A DNA stretch of 64,000 nt. Origin: Acanthacorydalis orientalis. Taxonomy: Eukaryota > Arthropoda > Insecta > Megaloptera > Corydalidae. Both the position numbers and the translations under genes were made by a program. Below, piece after piece: positions 37,125 through 49,005 of this stretch; within the stretch, counting starts at the first letter, position 1, and each line of letters opens with the position of its first letter. The notes beneath the pieces are model-generated. The model was not told the origin of the DNA. It ran no database searches and saw nothing but the letters and a program-made list of their open reading frames with translations. The stretch is from the NCBI GenBank assembly GCA_034766995.1, contig CM068318.1:7327001-7391000 (forward strand), read 5' to 3'.

Positions 37125-37615
37125 TATTTCCGACATTTATTATGGACCGATGTTAATTTTGTCTAGAAATATACATAAAGCATTAAAAGACGAATCGACC
37201 AGTATTAACTAGTTACCAAAATATCCTACATATCAACAAAATAAACCATATCCGCCATATCCTCAATATCCGCCATATCCGCAATATATAAAATATCCAA
37301 ATTGTTTTAAAAATGGCAACTATTTCATACCGGTCGATGCGTAATAATTGTTCTATATCATATCTTATTTAAAATTAATATCAGTCCATAAAATATGTAG
37401 GAAATATCAAATAAACTGCAAAAAATCACATTTTTTTGATATTGCGGATAATGCGGATATTTCGTATATGGTGGATATTACGAATATTGCTTATTTTGTG
37501 GATATGTAGGATAATTTGGCAACTAATTAATACTGGTCGATTCGTCTTTTAATGCTTTATGTATATTTCTAGACTAAATTAATATCTGTCCGTAATAAAT
37601 GTCGGAAATATCATA
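37125..37615. repeat. B dyad 4, centre about 37,367
   Basis: Same variants as B dyad 3; still has the 18-bp CCTCAATATCCGCCATAT segment lost in later units. Confidence 0.85.
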
Positions 37616-39063
37616 AAAACCGCAAAAAATCAGCAAAAATTACAGTTTTTCCTTCATAAAATACCCAAAATGTTATAAAACTAGCAACTATTTCATACTG
37701 TTCTATGCGTTATTTAATGTTCTATTTCATACTTGAGTCAAAATTGACATCGGTTTATAATAGATACCGAAAAAGTCACAAAAACCGCGAAAAATTAACA
37801 AAAATAAAGGTTTTTCATGGCTAAAAGATCCAAAATGCTATAAAAATGGCAACTATTTCATACTATCCGATGCGTATTTTAATATACTATATCATACATG
37901 AGTCAAAATTAACATCGGTTCATAATAGATACCAAAAAAGTCACAAAAACCGCGAAAAATTCGCGAAATTAAAGGTTTTTCATGCCTAAAATATCCAAAA
38001 TGTTAAAAAAGTGGCAACTATTTCATACTATCCGATGCCTATTTTAATGTTCTATATCATAAATGAGACAAAAATAACATCGGTTCATAATGGATACCGA
38101 AAAAGTTACAAAAACCGCGAAATATCCGCAAAATATCCGCAAAAAAAAACGTTTTTCTTGCTTAAAATATCCAAAATGTAAAAAAAATTACAAAAATTTC
38201 ATACTGTTCGATGCGTATTCTCATGTTCTATATCATAAGATAATAATAAATACCAAAAATAACTCGAAAACCCCCCAAAATCGCATTTCTTTGGATTTTG
38301 CGGATATGCGGATATGGCGGATACGGAAAAATAAACGTTTTTCTTGCTTAAAATAGCCAAAATGTAAAAAAAATGACAAAAATTTCATACTGTTCGATGC
38401 GTATTCTCATGTTCTATATCATAAGATAATAATAAATACCAAAAATAACTCAAAACCCCCCCAAAATCGCATTTCTTTGGATTTTGCGGATATGCGGATA
38501 TGGCGGATACGCAAAAATAAACGTTTTTCTTGCTTAAAATATCCAAAATGTAAAAAAAATTACAAAAATTTCATACTGTTCGATGCGTATTCTCATGTTC
38601 TATATCATAAGATAATAATAAATACCAAAAATAACTCGAAAACCCCCCAAAATCGCATTTCTTTGGATTTTGCGGATATGCGGATATGGCGGATACGCAA
38701 AAATAAACGTTTTTCTTGCTTAAAATAGCCAAAATGTAAAAAAAATGACAAAAATTTCATACTGTTCGATGCGTATTCTCATGTTCTATATCATAAGATA
38801 ATAATAAATACCAAAAATAACTCAAAAACCCCCCAAAATCGCATTTCTTTGGATTTTGCGGATATGCGGATATGGCGGATACGCAAAAATAAACGTTTTT
38901 CTTGCTTAAAATAGCCAAAATGTAAAAAAAATGACAAAAATTTCATACTGTTCGATGCGTATTCTCATGTTCTATATCATAAGATAATAATAAATAACAA
39001 AAAATAACAAAAAACCCCCAAAAATCGTATTTTTTTGGATTTTGCGGATATGCGGATATGGCA

Positions 39064-39204
39064 GATATGATATCCGCCGCGGATATGATATCCGCCGCGG
39101 ATATGATATCCGCCGCGGATATGATATCCGCCGCGGATATGATATCCGCCGCGGATATGATATCCGCCGCGGATATGATATCCGCCGCGGATATGATATC
39201 AGCC
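39064..39204. repeat. A-dyad core 5: eight 18-bp units
   Basis: The last unit reads GATATGATATCAGCC instead of GATATGATATCCGCC, and AATCGTATTTTTTT replaces AATCGCATTTTTTT at the left. Cores 6 and 7 share both changes. Five left-facing monomers before it, four right-facing after. Confidence 0.95.
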
Positions 39205-40134
39205 ATATCCGCATATCCGCAAAATCCAAAAAAATGCGATTTTTGGGGGTTTTTGAGTTATTTTTGGTATTTATTATTATCTTATGATATAGAACATGAG
39301 AATACGCATCGAACAGTATGAAATTTTTGTCATTTTTTTTACATTTTGGCTATTTTAAGCAAGAAAAACGTTTATTTTTGCGTATCCGCCATATCCGCAT
39401 ATCCGCAAAATCCAAAGAAATGCGATTTTGGGGGGTTTTTGAGTTATTTTTGGTATTTATTATTATCTTATGATATAGAACATGAGAATACGCATCGAAC
39501 AGTATGAAATTTTTGTCATTTTTTTTACATTTTGGCTATTTTAAGCAAGAAAAACGTTTATTTTTGCGTATCCGCCATATCCGCATATCCGCAAAATCCA
39601 AAGAAATGCGATTTTGGGGGGTTTTTGAGTTATTTTTGGTATTTATTATTATCTTATGATATAGAACATGAGAATACGCATCGAACAGTATGAAATTTTT
39701 GTCATTTTTTTTACATTTTGGCTATTTTAAGCAAGAAAAACGTTTATTTTTGCGTATCCGCCATATCCGCATATCCGCAAAATCCAAAGAAATGCGATTT
39801 TGGGGGGTTTTTGAGTTATTTTTGGTATTTATTATTATCTTATGATATAGAACATGAGAATACGCATCGAACAGTATGAAATTTTTGTCATTTTTTTACA
39901 TTTTGGATATTTTAAGCATGAAAAACATTTATTTTTGCGGATGTTTTGCGGATATTTCGCGGTTTTTGTCACTTTTTCGGTATCAATTATGAACCTATGT
40001 TAATTTTGTCTCTTTTACGATATAGAACATGACAATACGCATCGAACGGTATGAAATAGTTGCTAGTTTTATAACATTTTGCATATTTTATGAAGGAATA
40101 ACGGAAATTTTTGCAGATATTTTGCGGTTTTTTT

Positions 40135-40615
40135 GATATTTCCGACATTTATTATGGACCGATGTTAATTTTGTCTAGAAATATACATAAAGCATTAAAA
40201 GACGAATCGACCAGTATTAACTAGTTACCAAAATATCCTACATATCAACAAAATAAACCATATCCGCCATATCCGCAATATATAAAATATCCAAATTGTT
40301 TCAAAAATGGCAACTATTTCATACCGGTCGATGCGTAATAATTGTTCTATATCATATCTTATTTAAAATTAATATCAGTCCATAAAATATGTAGGAAATA
40401 TCAAATAAACTGCAAAAAATCACATTTTTTTGATATTGCGGATAATGCGGATATTTCGTATATGGTGGATATTACGAATATTGCTTATTTTGTGGATATG
40501 TAGGATAATTTGGCAACTAATTAATACTGGTCGATTCGTCTTTTAATGCTTTATGTATATTTCTAGACTAAATTAATATCTGTCCGTAATAAATGTCGGA
40601 AATATCATAAAAACC
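40135..40615. repeat. B dyad 5, centre about 40,370
   Basis: Lacks an 18-bp CATATCC-type segment in the middle that dyads 1-4 have; the same deletion is in dyads 6 and 7. Confidence 0.85.
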
Positions 40616-41871
40616 GCAAAAAATCAGCAAAAATTACAGTTTTTCCTTCATAAAATACCCAAAATGTTATAAAACTAGCAACTATTTCATACTGTTCTAT
40701 GCGTTATTTAATGTTCTATTTCATACTTGAGTCAAAATTGACATCGGTTTATAATAGATACCGAAAAAGTCACAAAAACCGCGAAAAATTAACAAAAATA
40801 AAGGTTTTTCATGGCTAAAAGATCCAAAATGCTATAAAAATGGCAACTATTTCATACTATCCGATGCGTATTTTAATATACTATATCATACATGAGTCAA
40901 AATTAACATCGGTTCATAATAGATACCAAAAAAGTCACAAAAACCGCGAAAAATTCGCGAAATTAAAGGTTTTTCATGCCTAAAATATCCAAAATGTTAA
41001 AAAAGTGGCAACTATTTCATACTATCCGATGCCTATTTTAATGTTCTATATCATAAATGAGACAAAAATAACATCGGTTCATAATGGATACCGAAAAAGT
41101 TACAAAAACCGCGAAATATCCGCAAAATATCCGCAAAAAAAAACGTTTTTCTTGCTTAAAATATCCAAAATGTAAAAAAATTTACAAAAATTTCATACTG
41201 TTCGATGCGTATTCTCATGTTCTATATCATAAGATAATAATAAATACCAAAAATAACTCGAAAACCCCCCAAAATCGCATTTCTTTGGATTTTGCGGATA
41301 TGCGGATATGGCGGATACGGAAAAATAAACGTTTTTCTTGCTTAAAATAGCCAAAATGTAAAAAAAATGACAAAAATTTCATACTGTTCGATGCGTATTC
41401 TCATGTTCTATATCATAAGATAATAATAAATACCAAAAATAACTCAAAACCCCCCCAAAATCGCATTTCTTTGGATTTTGCGGATATGCGGATATGGCGG
41501 ATACGCAAAAATAAACGTTTTTCTTGCTTAAAATATCCAAAATGTAAAAAAAATTACAAAAATTTCATACTGTTCGATGCGTATTCTCATGTTCTATATC
41601 ATAAGATAATAATAAATACCAAAAATAACTCGAAAACCCCCCAAAATCGCATTTCTTTGGATTTTGCGGATATGCGGATATGGCGGATACGCAAAAATAA
41701 ACGTTTTTCTTGCTTAAAATAGCCAAAATGTAAAAAAAATGACAAAAATTTCATACTGTTCGATGCGTATTCTCATGTTCTATATCATAAGATAATAATA
41801 AATAACAAAAAATAACAAAAAACCCCCAAAAATCGTATTTTTTTGGATTTTGCGGATATGCGGATATGGCA

Positions 41872-42012
41872 GATATGATATCCGCCGCGGATATGATATC
41901 CGCCGCGGATATGATATCCGCCGCGGATATGATATCCGCCGCGGATATGATATCCGCCGCGGATATGATATCCGCCGCGGATATGATATCCGCCGCGGAT
42001 ATGATATCAGCC
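41872..42012. repeat. A-dyad core 6: eight 18-bp units
   Basis: Same as core 5, including the TCAGCC end. Four left-facing monomers before it, only three right-facing after. Confidence 0.95.
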
Positions 42013-42756
42013 ATATCCGCATATCCGCAAAATCCAAAAAAATGCGATTTTTGGGGGTTTTTGAGTTATTTTTGGTATTTATTATTATCTTATGATATAG
42101 AACATGAGAATACGCATCGAACAGTATGAAATTTTTGTCATTTTTTTTACATTTTGGCTATTTTAAGCAAGAAAAACGTTTATTTTTGCGTATCCGCCAT
42201 ATCCGCATATCCGCAAAATCCAAAGAAATGCGATTTTGGGGGGTTTTTGAGTTATTTTTGGTATTTATTATTATCTTATGATATAGAACATGAGAATACG
42301 CATCGAACAGTATGAAATTTTTGTCATTTTTTTTACATTTTGGCTATTTTAAGCAAGAAAAACGTTTATTTTTGCGTATCCGCCATATCCGCATATCCGC
42401 AAAATCCAAAGAAATGCGATTTTGGGGGGTTTTTGAGTTATTTTTGGTATTTATTATTATCTTATGATATAGAACATGAGAATACGCATCGAACAGTATG
42501 AAATTTTTGTCATTTTTTTACATTTTGGATATTTTAAGCATGAAAAACATTTATTTTTGCGGATGTTTTGCGGATATTTCGCGGTTTTTGTCACTTTTTC
42601 GGTATCAATTATGAACCTATGTTAATTTTGTCTCTTTTACGATATAGAACATGACAATACGCATCGAACGGTATGAAATAGTTGCTAGTTTTATAACATT
42701 TTGCATATTTTATGAAGGAATAACGGAAATTTTTGCAGATATTTTGCGGTTTTTTT

Positions 42757-43240
42757 GATATTTCCGACATTTATTATGGACCGATGTTAATTTTGTCTAG
42801 AAATATACATAAAGCATTAAAAGACGAATCGACCAGTATTAACTAGTTACCAAAATATCCTACATATCAACAAAATAAACCATATCCGCCATATCCGCAA
42901 TATATAAAATATCCAAATTGTTTCAAAAATGGCAACTATTTCATACCGGTCGATGCGTAATAATTGTTCTATATCATATCTTATTTAAAATTAATATCAG
43001 TCCATAAAATATGTAGGAAATATCAAATAAACTGCAAAAAATCACATTTTTTTGATATTGCGGATAATGCGGATATTTCGTATATGGTGGATATTACGAA
43101 TATTGCTTATTTTGTGGATATGTAGGATAATTTGGCAACTAATTAATACTGGTCGATTCGTCTTTTAATGCTTTATGTATATTTCTAGACTAAATTAATA
43201 TCTGTCCGTAATAAATGTCGGAAATATCATAAAAACCGCA
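42757..43240. repeat. B dyad 6, centre about 42,992
   Basis: Same 18-bp deletion and variants as B dyad 5. Confidence 0.85.
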
Positions 43241-44678
43241 AAAAATCAGCAAAAATTACAGTTTTTCCTTCATAAAATACCCAAAATGTTATAAAACTAG
43301 CAACTATTTCATACTGTTCTATGCGTTATTTAATGTTCTATTTCATACTTGAGTCAAAATTGACATCGGTTTATAATAGATACCGAAAAAGTCACAAAAA
43401 CCGCGAAAAAATAACAAAAATAAAGGTTTTTCATGGCTAAAAGATCCAAAATGCTATAAAAATGGCAACTATTTCATACTATCCGATGCGTATTTTAATA
43501 TACTATATCATACATGAGTCAAAATTAACATCGGTTCATAATAGATACCAAAAAAGTCACAAAAACCGCGAAAAATTCGCGAAATTAAAGGTTTTTCATG
43601 CCTAAAATATCCAAAATGTTAAAAAAGTGGCAACTATTTCATACTATCCGATGCCTATTTTAATGTTCTATATCATAAATGAGACAAAAATAACATCGGT
43701 TCATAATGGATACCGAAAAAGTTACAAAAACCGCGAAATATCCGCAAAATATCCGCAAAAAAAACGTTTTTCTTGTTTAAAATATCCAAAATGTAAAAAA
43801 ATTTACAAAAATTTCATACTGTTCGATGCGTATTCTCATGTTCTATATCATAAGATAATAATAAATACCAAAAATAACTCGAAAACCCCCCAAAATCGCA
43901 TTTCTTTGGATTTTGCGGATATGCGGATATGGCGGATACGGAAAAATAAACGTTTTTCTTGCTTAAAACAGCCAAAATGTAAAAAAAATGACAAAAATTT
44001 CATACTGTTCGATGCGTATTCTCATGTTCTATATCATAAGATAATAATAAATACCAAAAATAACTCAAAACCCCCCCAAAATCGCATTTCTTTGGATTTT
44101 GCGGATATGCGGATATGGCGGATACGCAAAAATAAACGTTTTTCTTGCTTAAAATATCCAAAATGTAAAAAAAATTACAAAAATTTCATACTGTTCGATG
44201 CGTATTCTCATGTTCTATATCATAAGATAATAATAAATACCAAAAATAACTCGAAAACCCCCCAAAATCGCATTTCTTTGGATTTTGCGGATATGCGGAT
44301 ATGGCGGATACGCAAAAATAAACGTTTTTCTTGCTTAAAATAGCCAAAATGTAAAAAAAATGACAAAAATTTCATACTGTTCGATGCGTATTCTCATGTT
44401 CTATATCATAAGATAATAATAAATACCAAAAATAACTCAAAAACCCCCCAAAATCGCATTTCTTTGGATTTTGCGGATATGCGGATATGGCGGATACGCA
44501 AAAATAAACGTTTTTCTTGCTTAAAATAGCCAAAATGTAAAAAAAATGACAAAAATTTCATACTGTTCGATGCGTATTCTCATGTTCTATATCATAAGAT
44601 AATAATAAATAACAAAAAATAACAAAAAACCCCCAAAAATCGTATTTTTTTGGATTTTGCGGATATGCGGATATGGCA

Positions 44679-44801
44679 GATATGATATCCGCCGCGGATA
44701 TGATATCCGCCGCGGATATGATATCCGCCGCGGATATGATATCCGCCGCGGATATGATATCCGCCGCGGATATGATATCCGCCGCGGATATGATATCAGC
44801 C
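44679..44801. repeat. A-dyad core 7: seven 18-bp units
   Basis: Same as cores 5 and 6 with one unit fewer. Five left-facing monomers before it, three right-facing after. Confidence 0.95.
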
Positions 44802-45544
44802 ATATCCGCATATCCGCAAAATCCAAAAAAATGCGATTTTTGGGGGTTTTTGAGTTATTTTTGGTATTTATTATTATCTTATGATATAGAACATGAGAAT
44901 ACGCATCGAACAGTATGAAATTTTTGTCATTTTTTTTACATTTTGGCTATTTTAAGCAAGAAAAACGTTTATTTTTGCGTATCCGCCATATCCGCATATC
45001 CGCAAAATCCAAATAAATGCGATTTTGGGGGGTTTTTGAGTTATTTTTGGTATTTATTATTATCTTATGATATAGAACATGAGAATACGCATCGAACAGT
45101 ATGAAATTTTTGTCATTTTTTTTACATTTTGGCTATTTTAAGCAAGAAAAACGTTTATTTTTGCGTATCCGCCATATCCGCATATCCGCAAAATCCAAAG
45201 AAATGCGATTTTGGGGGGTTTTTGAGTTATTTTTGGTATTTATTATTATCTTATGATATAGAACATGAGAATACGCATCGAACAGTATGAAATTTTTGTC
45301 ATTTTTTTACATTTTGGATATTTTAAGCATGAAAAACATTTATTTTTGCGGATGTTTTGCGGATATTTCGCGGTTTTTGTCACTTTTTCGGTATCAATTA
45401 TGAACCTATGTTAATTTTGTCTCTTTTACGATATAGAACATGACAATACGCATCGAACGGTATGAAATAGTTGCTAGTTTTATAACATTTTGCATATTTT
45501 ATGAAGGAATAACGGAAATTTTTGCAGATATTTTGCGGTTTTTT

Positions 45545-46030
45545 TGATATTTCCGACATTTATTATGGACCGATGTTAATTTTGTCTAGAAATATACATA
45601 AAGCATTAAAAGACGAATCGACCAGTATTAACTAGTTACCAAAATATCCTACATATCAACAAAATAAACCATATCCGCCATATCCGCAATATATAAAATA
45701 TCCAAATTGTTTCAAAAATGGCAACTATTTCATACCGGTCGATGCGTAATAATTGTTCTATATCATATCTTATTTAAAATTAATATCAGTCCATAAAATA
45801 TGTAGGAAATATCAAATAAACTGCAAAAAATCACATTTTTTTGATATTGCGGATAATGCGGATATTTCGTATATGGTGGATATTACGAATATTGCTTATT
45901 TTGTGGATATGTAGGATAATTTGGCAACTAATTAATACTGGTCGATTCGTCTTTTAATGCTTTATGTATATTTCTAGACTAAATTAATATCTGTCCGTAA
46001 TAAATGTCGGAAATATCATAAAAACCGCAA
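45545..46030. repeat. B dyad 7, centre about 45,781
   Basis: Same deletion and variants as B dyads 5 and 6. The last B dyad of the array. Confidence 0.85.
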
Positions 46031-46194
46031 AAAATCAGCAAAAATTACAGTTTTTCCTTCATAAAATACCCAAAATGTTATAAAACTAGCAACTATTTCA
46101 TACTGTTCTATGCGTTATTTAATGTTCTATTTCATACTTGAGTCAAAATTGACATCGGTTTATAATAGATACCGAAAAAGTCACAAAAACCGCG

Positions 46195-48052
46195 AAAAAT
46201 TCGCGAAATTAAAGGTTTTTCATGCCTAAAATATCCAAAATGTTAAAAAAGTGGCAACTATTTCATACTATCCGATGCCTATTTTAATGTTCTATATCAT
46301 AAATGAGACAAAAATAACATCGGTTCATAATGGATACCGAAAAAGTTACAAAAACCGCGAAATATCCGCAAAATATCCGCAAAAAAAAACGTTTTTCTTG
46401 CTTAAAATATCCAAAATGTAAAAAAAATTACAAAAATTTCATACTGTTCGATGCGTATTCTCATGTTCTATATCATAAGATAATAATAAATACCAAAAAT
46501 AACTCGAAAACCCCCCAAAATCGCATTTCTTTGGATTTTGCGGATATGCGGATATGGCGGATACGCAAAAATAAACGTTTTTCTTGCTTAAAATATCCAA
46601 AATGTAAAAAAAATTACAAAAATTTCATACTGTTCGATGCGTATTCTCATGTTCTATATCATAAGATAATAATAAATTCCAAAAATAACTCAAAAACCCC
46701 CCAAAATCGCATTTCTTTCGATTTTGCGGATATGCGGATATGGCGGATACGCAAAAATAAACGTTTTTCTTGCTTAAAATATCCAAAATGTAAAAAAAAT
46801 GACAAAAATTTCATACTGTTCGATGCGTATTCTCATGTTCTATATCATAAGATAATAATAAATAACAAAAAATAACAAAAAACCCCCAAAAATCGCATTT
46901 TTTTGGATTTTGCGGATATGCGGATATGGCGGATACGCAAAAATAAACGTTTTTGATGCTTAAAATAGCCAAAATGTAAAAAAAATGACAAAAATTTCAT
47001 ACTGTTCGATGCGTATTCTCATGTTCTATATCATAAGATAATAATAAATACCAAAAATAACTCAAAAACCCCCAAAAATCGCATTTTTTTGGATTTTGCG
47101 GATATGCGGATATGGCGGATATCATATCCGCGGCGGATATCATATCCGCGGCGGATATCATATCTGATATATCCGCATATCCGCAAAATCCAAAAAAATG
47201 CGATTTTTGGGGGTTTTTTGTTATTTTTTGTTATTTATTATTATCTTATGATATAGAACATGAGAATACGCATCGAACAGTATGAAATTTTTGTCATTTT
47301 TTTTACATTTTGGCTATTTTAAGCAAGAAAAACGTTTATTTTTGCGTATCCGCCATATCCGCATATCCGCAAAATCGAAAGAAATGCGATTTTGGGGGGT
47401 TTTTGAGTTATTTTTGGTATTTATTATTATCTTATGATATAGAACATGAGAATACGCATCGAACAGTATGAAATTTTTGTAATTTTTTTTACATTTTGGA
47501 TATTTTAAGCAAGAAAAACGTTTATTTTTGCGTATCCGCCATATCCGCATATCCGCAAAATCCAAAGAAATGCGATTTTGGGGGGTTTTCGAGTTATTTT
47601 TGGTATTTATTATTATCTTATGATATAGAACATGAGAATACGCATCGAACAGTATGAAATTTTTGTAATTTTTTTTACATTTTGGATATTTTAAGCAAGA
47701 AAAACGTTTTTTTTGCGGATATTTTGCGGATATTTCGCGGTTTTTGTAACTTTTTCGGTATCCATTATGAACCGATGTTATTTTTGTCTCATTTATGATA
47801 TAGAACATTAAAATAGGCATCGGATAGTATGAAATAGTTGCCACTTTTTTAACATTTTGGATATTTTAGGCATGAAAAACCTTTAATTTCGCGAATTTTT
47901 CGCGGTTTTTGTGACTTTTTTGGTATCTATTATGAACCGATGTTAATTTTGACTCATGTATGATATAGTATATTAAAATACGCATCGGATAGTATGAAAT
48001 AGTTGCCATTTTTATAGCATTTTGGATCTTTTAGCCATGAAAAACCTTTATT
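46195..48052. repeat. Terminal fold-back of the satellite array
   Basis: After B dyad 7 one diverged monomer of about 165 bp is missing: the CCGCGAAAAATTAACAAAAA-type monomer is skipped and the text goes straight to CCGCGAAAAATTCGCGAAAT near 46,195. Four left-facing monomers lead to core 8. To its right the sequence is the reverse complement of the left-facing set and then of the diverged monomers that follow B dyads, including the monomer missing on the left. The array stops at CATGAAAAACCTTTATT followed by unrelated ACACATTACC. Confidence 0.9.
47115..47170. repeat. A-dyad core 8: three 18-bp units in opposite orientation
   Basis: Reads GGCGGATATCATATCCGC, the reverse complement of the unit in cores 1-7 (ATATCATAT in place of ATATGATAT at the centre), with the last unit diverged to CATATCTGATATATCC. 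Confidence 0.9.
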
Positions 48053-48139
48053 ACACATTACCTACTTAATATTATAATTTAAGCTTTTTGTTCAAGTTAG
48101 AAAAGTATATATATATATATAATCAAAAATTGAGGTAAC

Positions 48140-48350
48140 TCTATAACGCAGAGTGCGAAATTTTCGCAACGTTTCAATATTTTTTAAATATATTTAATCA
48201 TTTATATGTTAATAAACAATGGAAATAAAGATTAAAAAGAGAAAACAATCTTTTTTCTTAAAATAAAAATTCAGGCTTTATAGGGTTAATATATGTAATG
48301 GGGAAGTTATTCAAAAGAACATATAGTTTTATTTCCAGCAAGATATCCGT
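48140..48350 (-). repeat. Dispersed repeat, partner of 7,455-7,720
   Basis: On the reverse strand: TTGCTGGAAATA, TTAACCCTATAAAGCCTGAA, the TTTTTATTTTAAGAA segment, TTTCCATTGTTTA, in the order seen at 7.5 kb. It begins about 90 bp beyond the satellite's right border. Confidence 0.55.
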
Positions 48351-48945
48351 AAAAAGACTACTAAAATAAATCTAAAACTGAGGTATTTGCGCAGTCGTTC
48401 ACAAGAAAGCAAACAAAACTCTATAACCATATTAAATACATCAATAGAATTAAAGTGTTTAACAATCACTTCAGTTCTGTTCGTCATTTAGATTCATTGA
48501 TAACACTAAGGGAAATAGCATTGTAATAATTAATTTTAAGCATTCGCATTAATTCTATTATACATTTAACGTTCAAAAATATTTTGTATTTTGAAAATAA
48601 AACTTTAAAATGTTTTGTTATCAGTAAATCAAATATAAAGTATGTAAATAATGCAGCATTAAATAACTTCTGCAATTTCATTATAACATATAATGGAATG
48701 CAATACCATACAACTGACTGTCCAAACAGAAATAACGTATTCAGAAACTTTATACACAGAGTACAACATAAAGTTTATGATATAACAATGAAGTACACCT
48801 TCCGCGTTTGATAAAAGAAATCTTGACAGAAGTATTTTACTTCAAGAGTTTGTAAACAGAACTTCTAAAAATATTATGATGAATCTTATTTCTAATAATA
48901 TAGCTTTTATTTTCTGTACTCATGAAAGTGTAAAGTATATATAAC

Positions 48946-48952
<7 letters not shown>
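48351..48952. other. AT-rich non-coding stretch
   Basis: No gene recognised; two short overlapping frames on opposite strands near 48,484-48,811 lack known motifs. Confidence 0.5.

Positions 48953-49001
<49 letters not shown>
48953..49001. repeat. (AT)n microsatellite
   Basis: About 24 uninterrupted AT units. Confidence 0.95.

Positions 49002-49005
<4 letters not shown>

Larger units (their letters stand above)
26611..48052. repeat. 21.4-kb palindromic higher-order satellite array
   Basis: The whole interval consists of about 186-bp monomers, seen from the spacing of CGCATCGAAC at 27,721, 27,907, 28,093 and 28,279. Monomers share TTTCATACTGTTCGATGCG, TTCTATATCATAAGATAATA and clusters of TATCCGC or GCGGATA. 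They lie in both orientations. A higher-order unit, marked by GGATATTTTAAGCATG at 28,321, 31,093, 34,104, 36,893, 39,905, 42,527 and 45,316, has intervals of 2,772, 3,011, 2,789, 3,012, 2,622 and 2,789 bp. The length differences are mostly multiples of 186, plus the 18-bp core count. Each unit holds an A dyad, right-facing monomers, a B dyad, diverged monomers, and left-facing monomers. No unrelated sequence interrupts the array. The role is unknown; centromeric or heterochromatic satellite is the plainest guess. Confidence 0.95.

Noticed and set aside
43627..44343. 238-codon open frame, and similar 65-181-codon frames throughout the satellite
   Set aside because: The 186-bp monomer is 62 codons long, so a frame free of stops in one monomer stays open through its neighbours. 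The same holds in several frames on both strands, and the products only repeat the monomer. This is what a tandem repeat gives by arithmetic, not evidence of a protein.
26611..48052. Telomeric or rDNA array
   Set aside because: No TTAGG-type telomere repeats and no rRNA-like sequence were seen; the monomer is unrelated to both.
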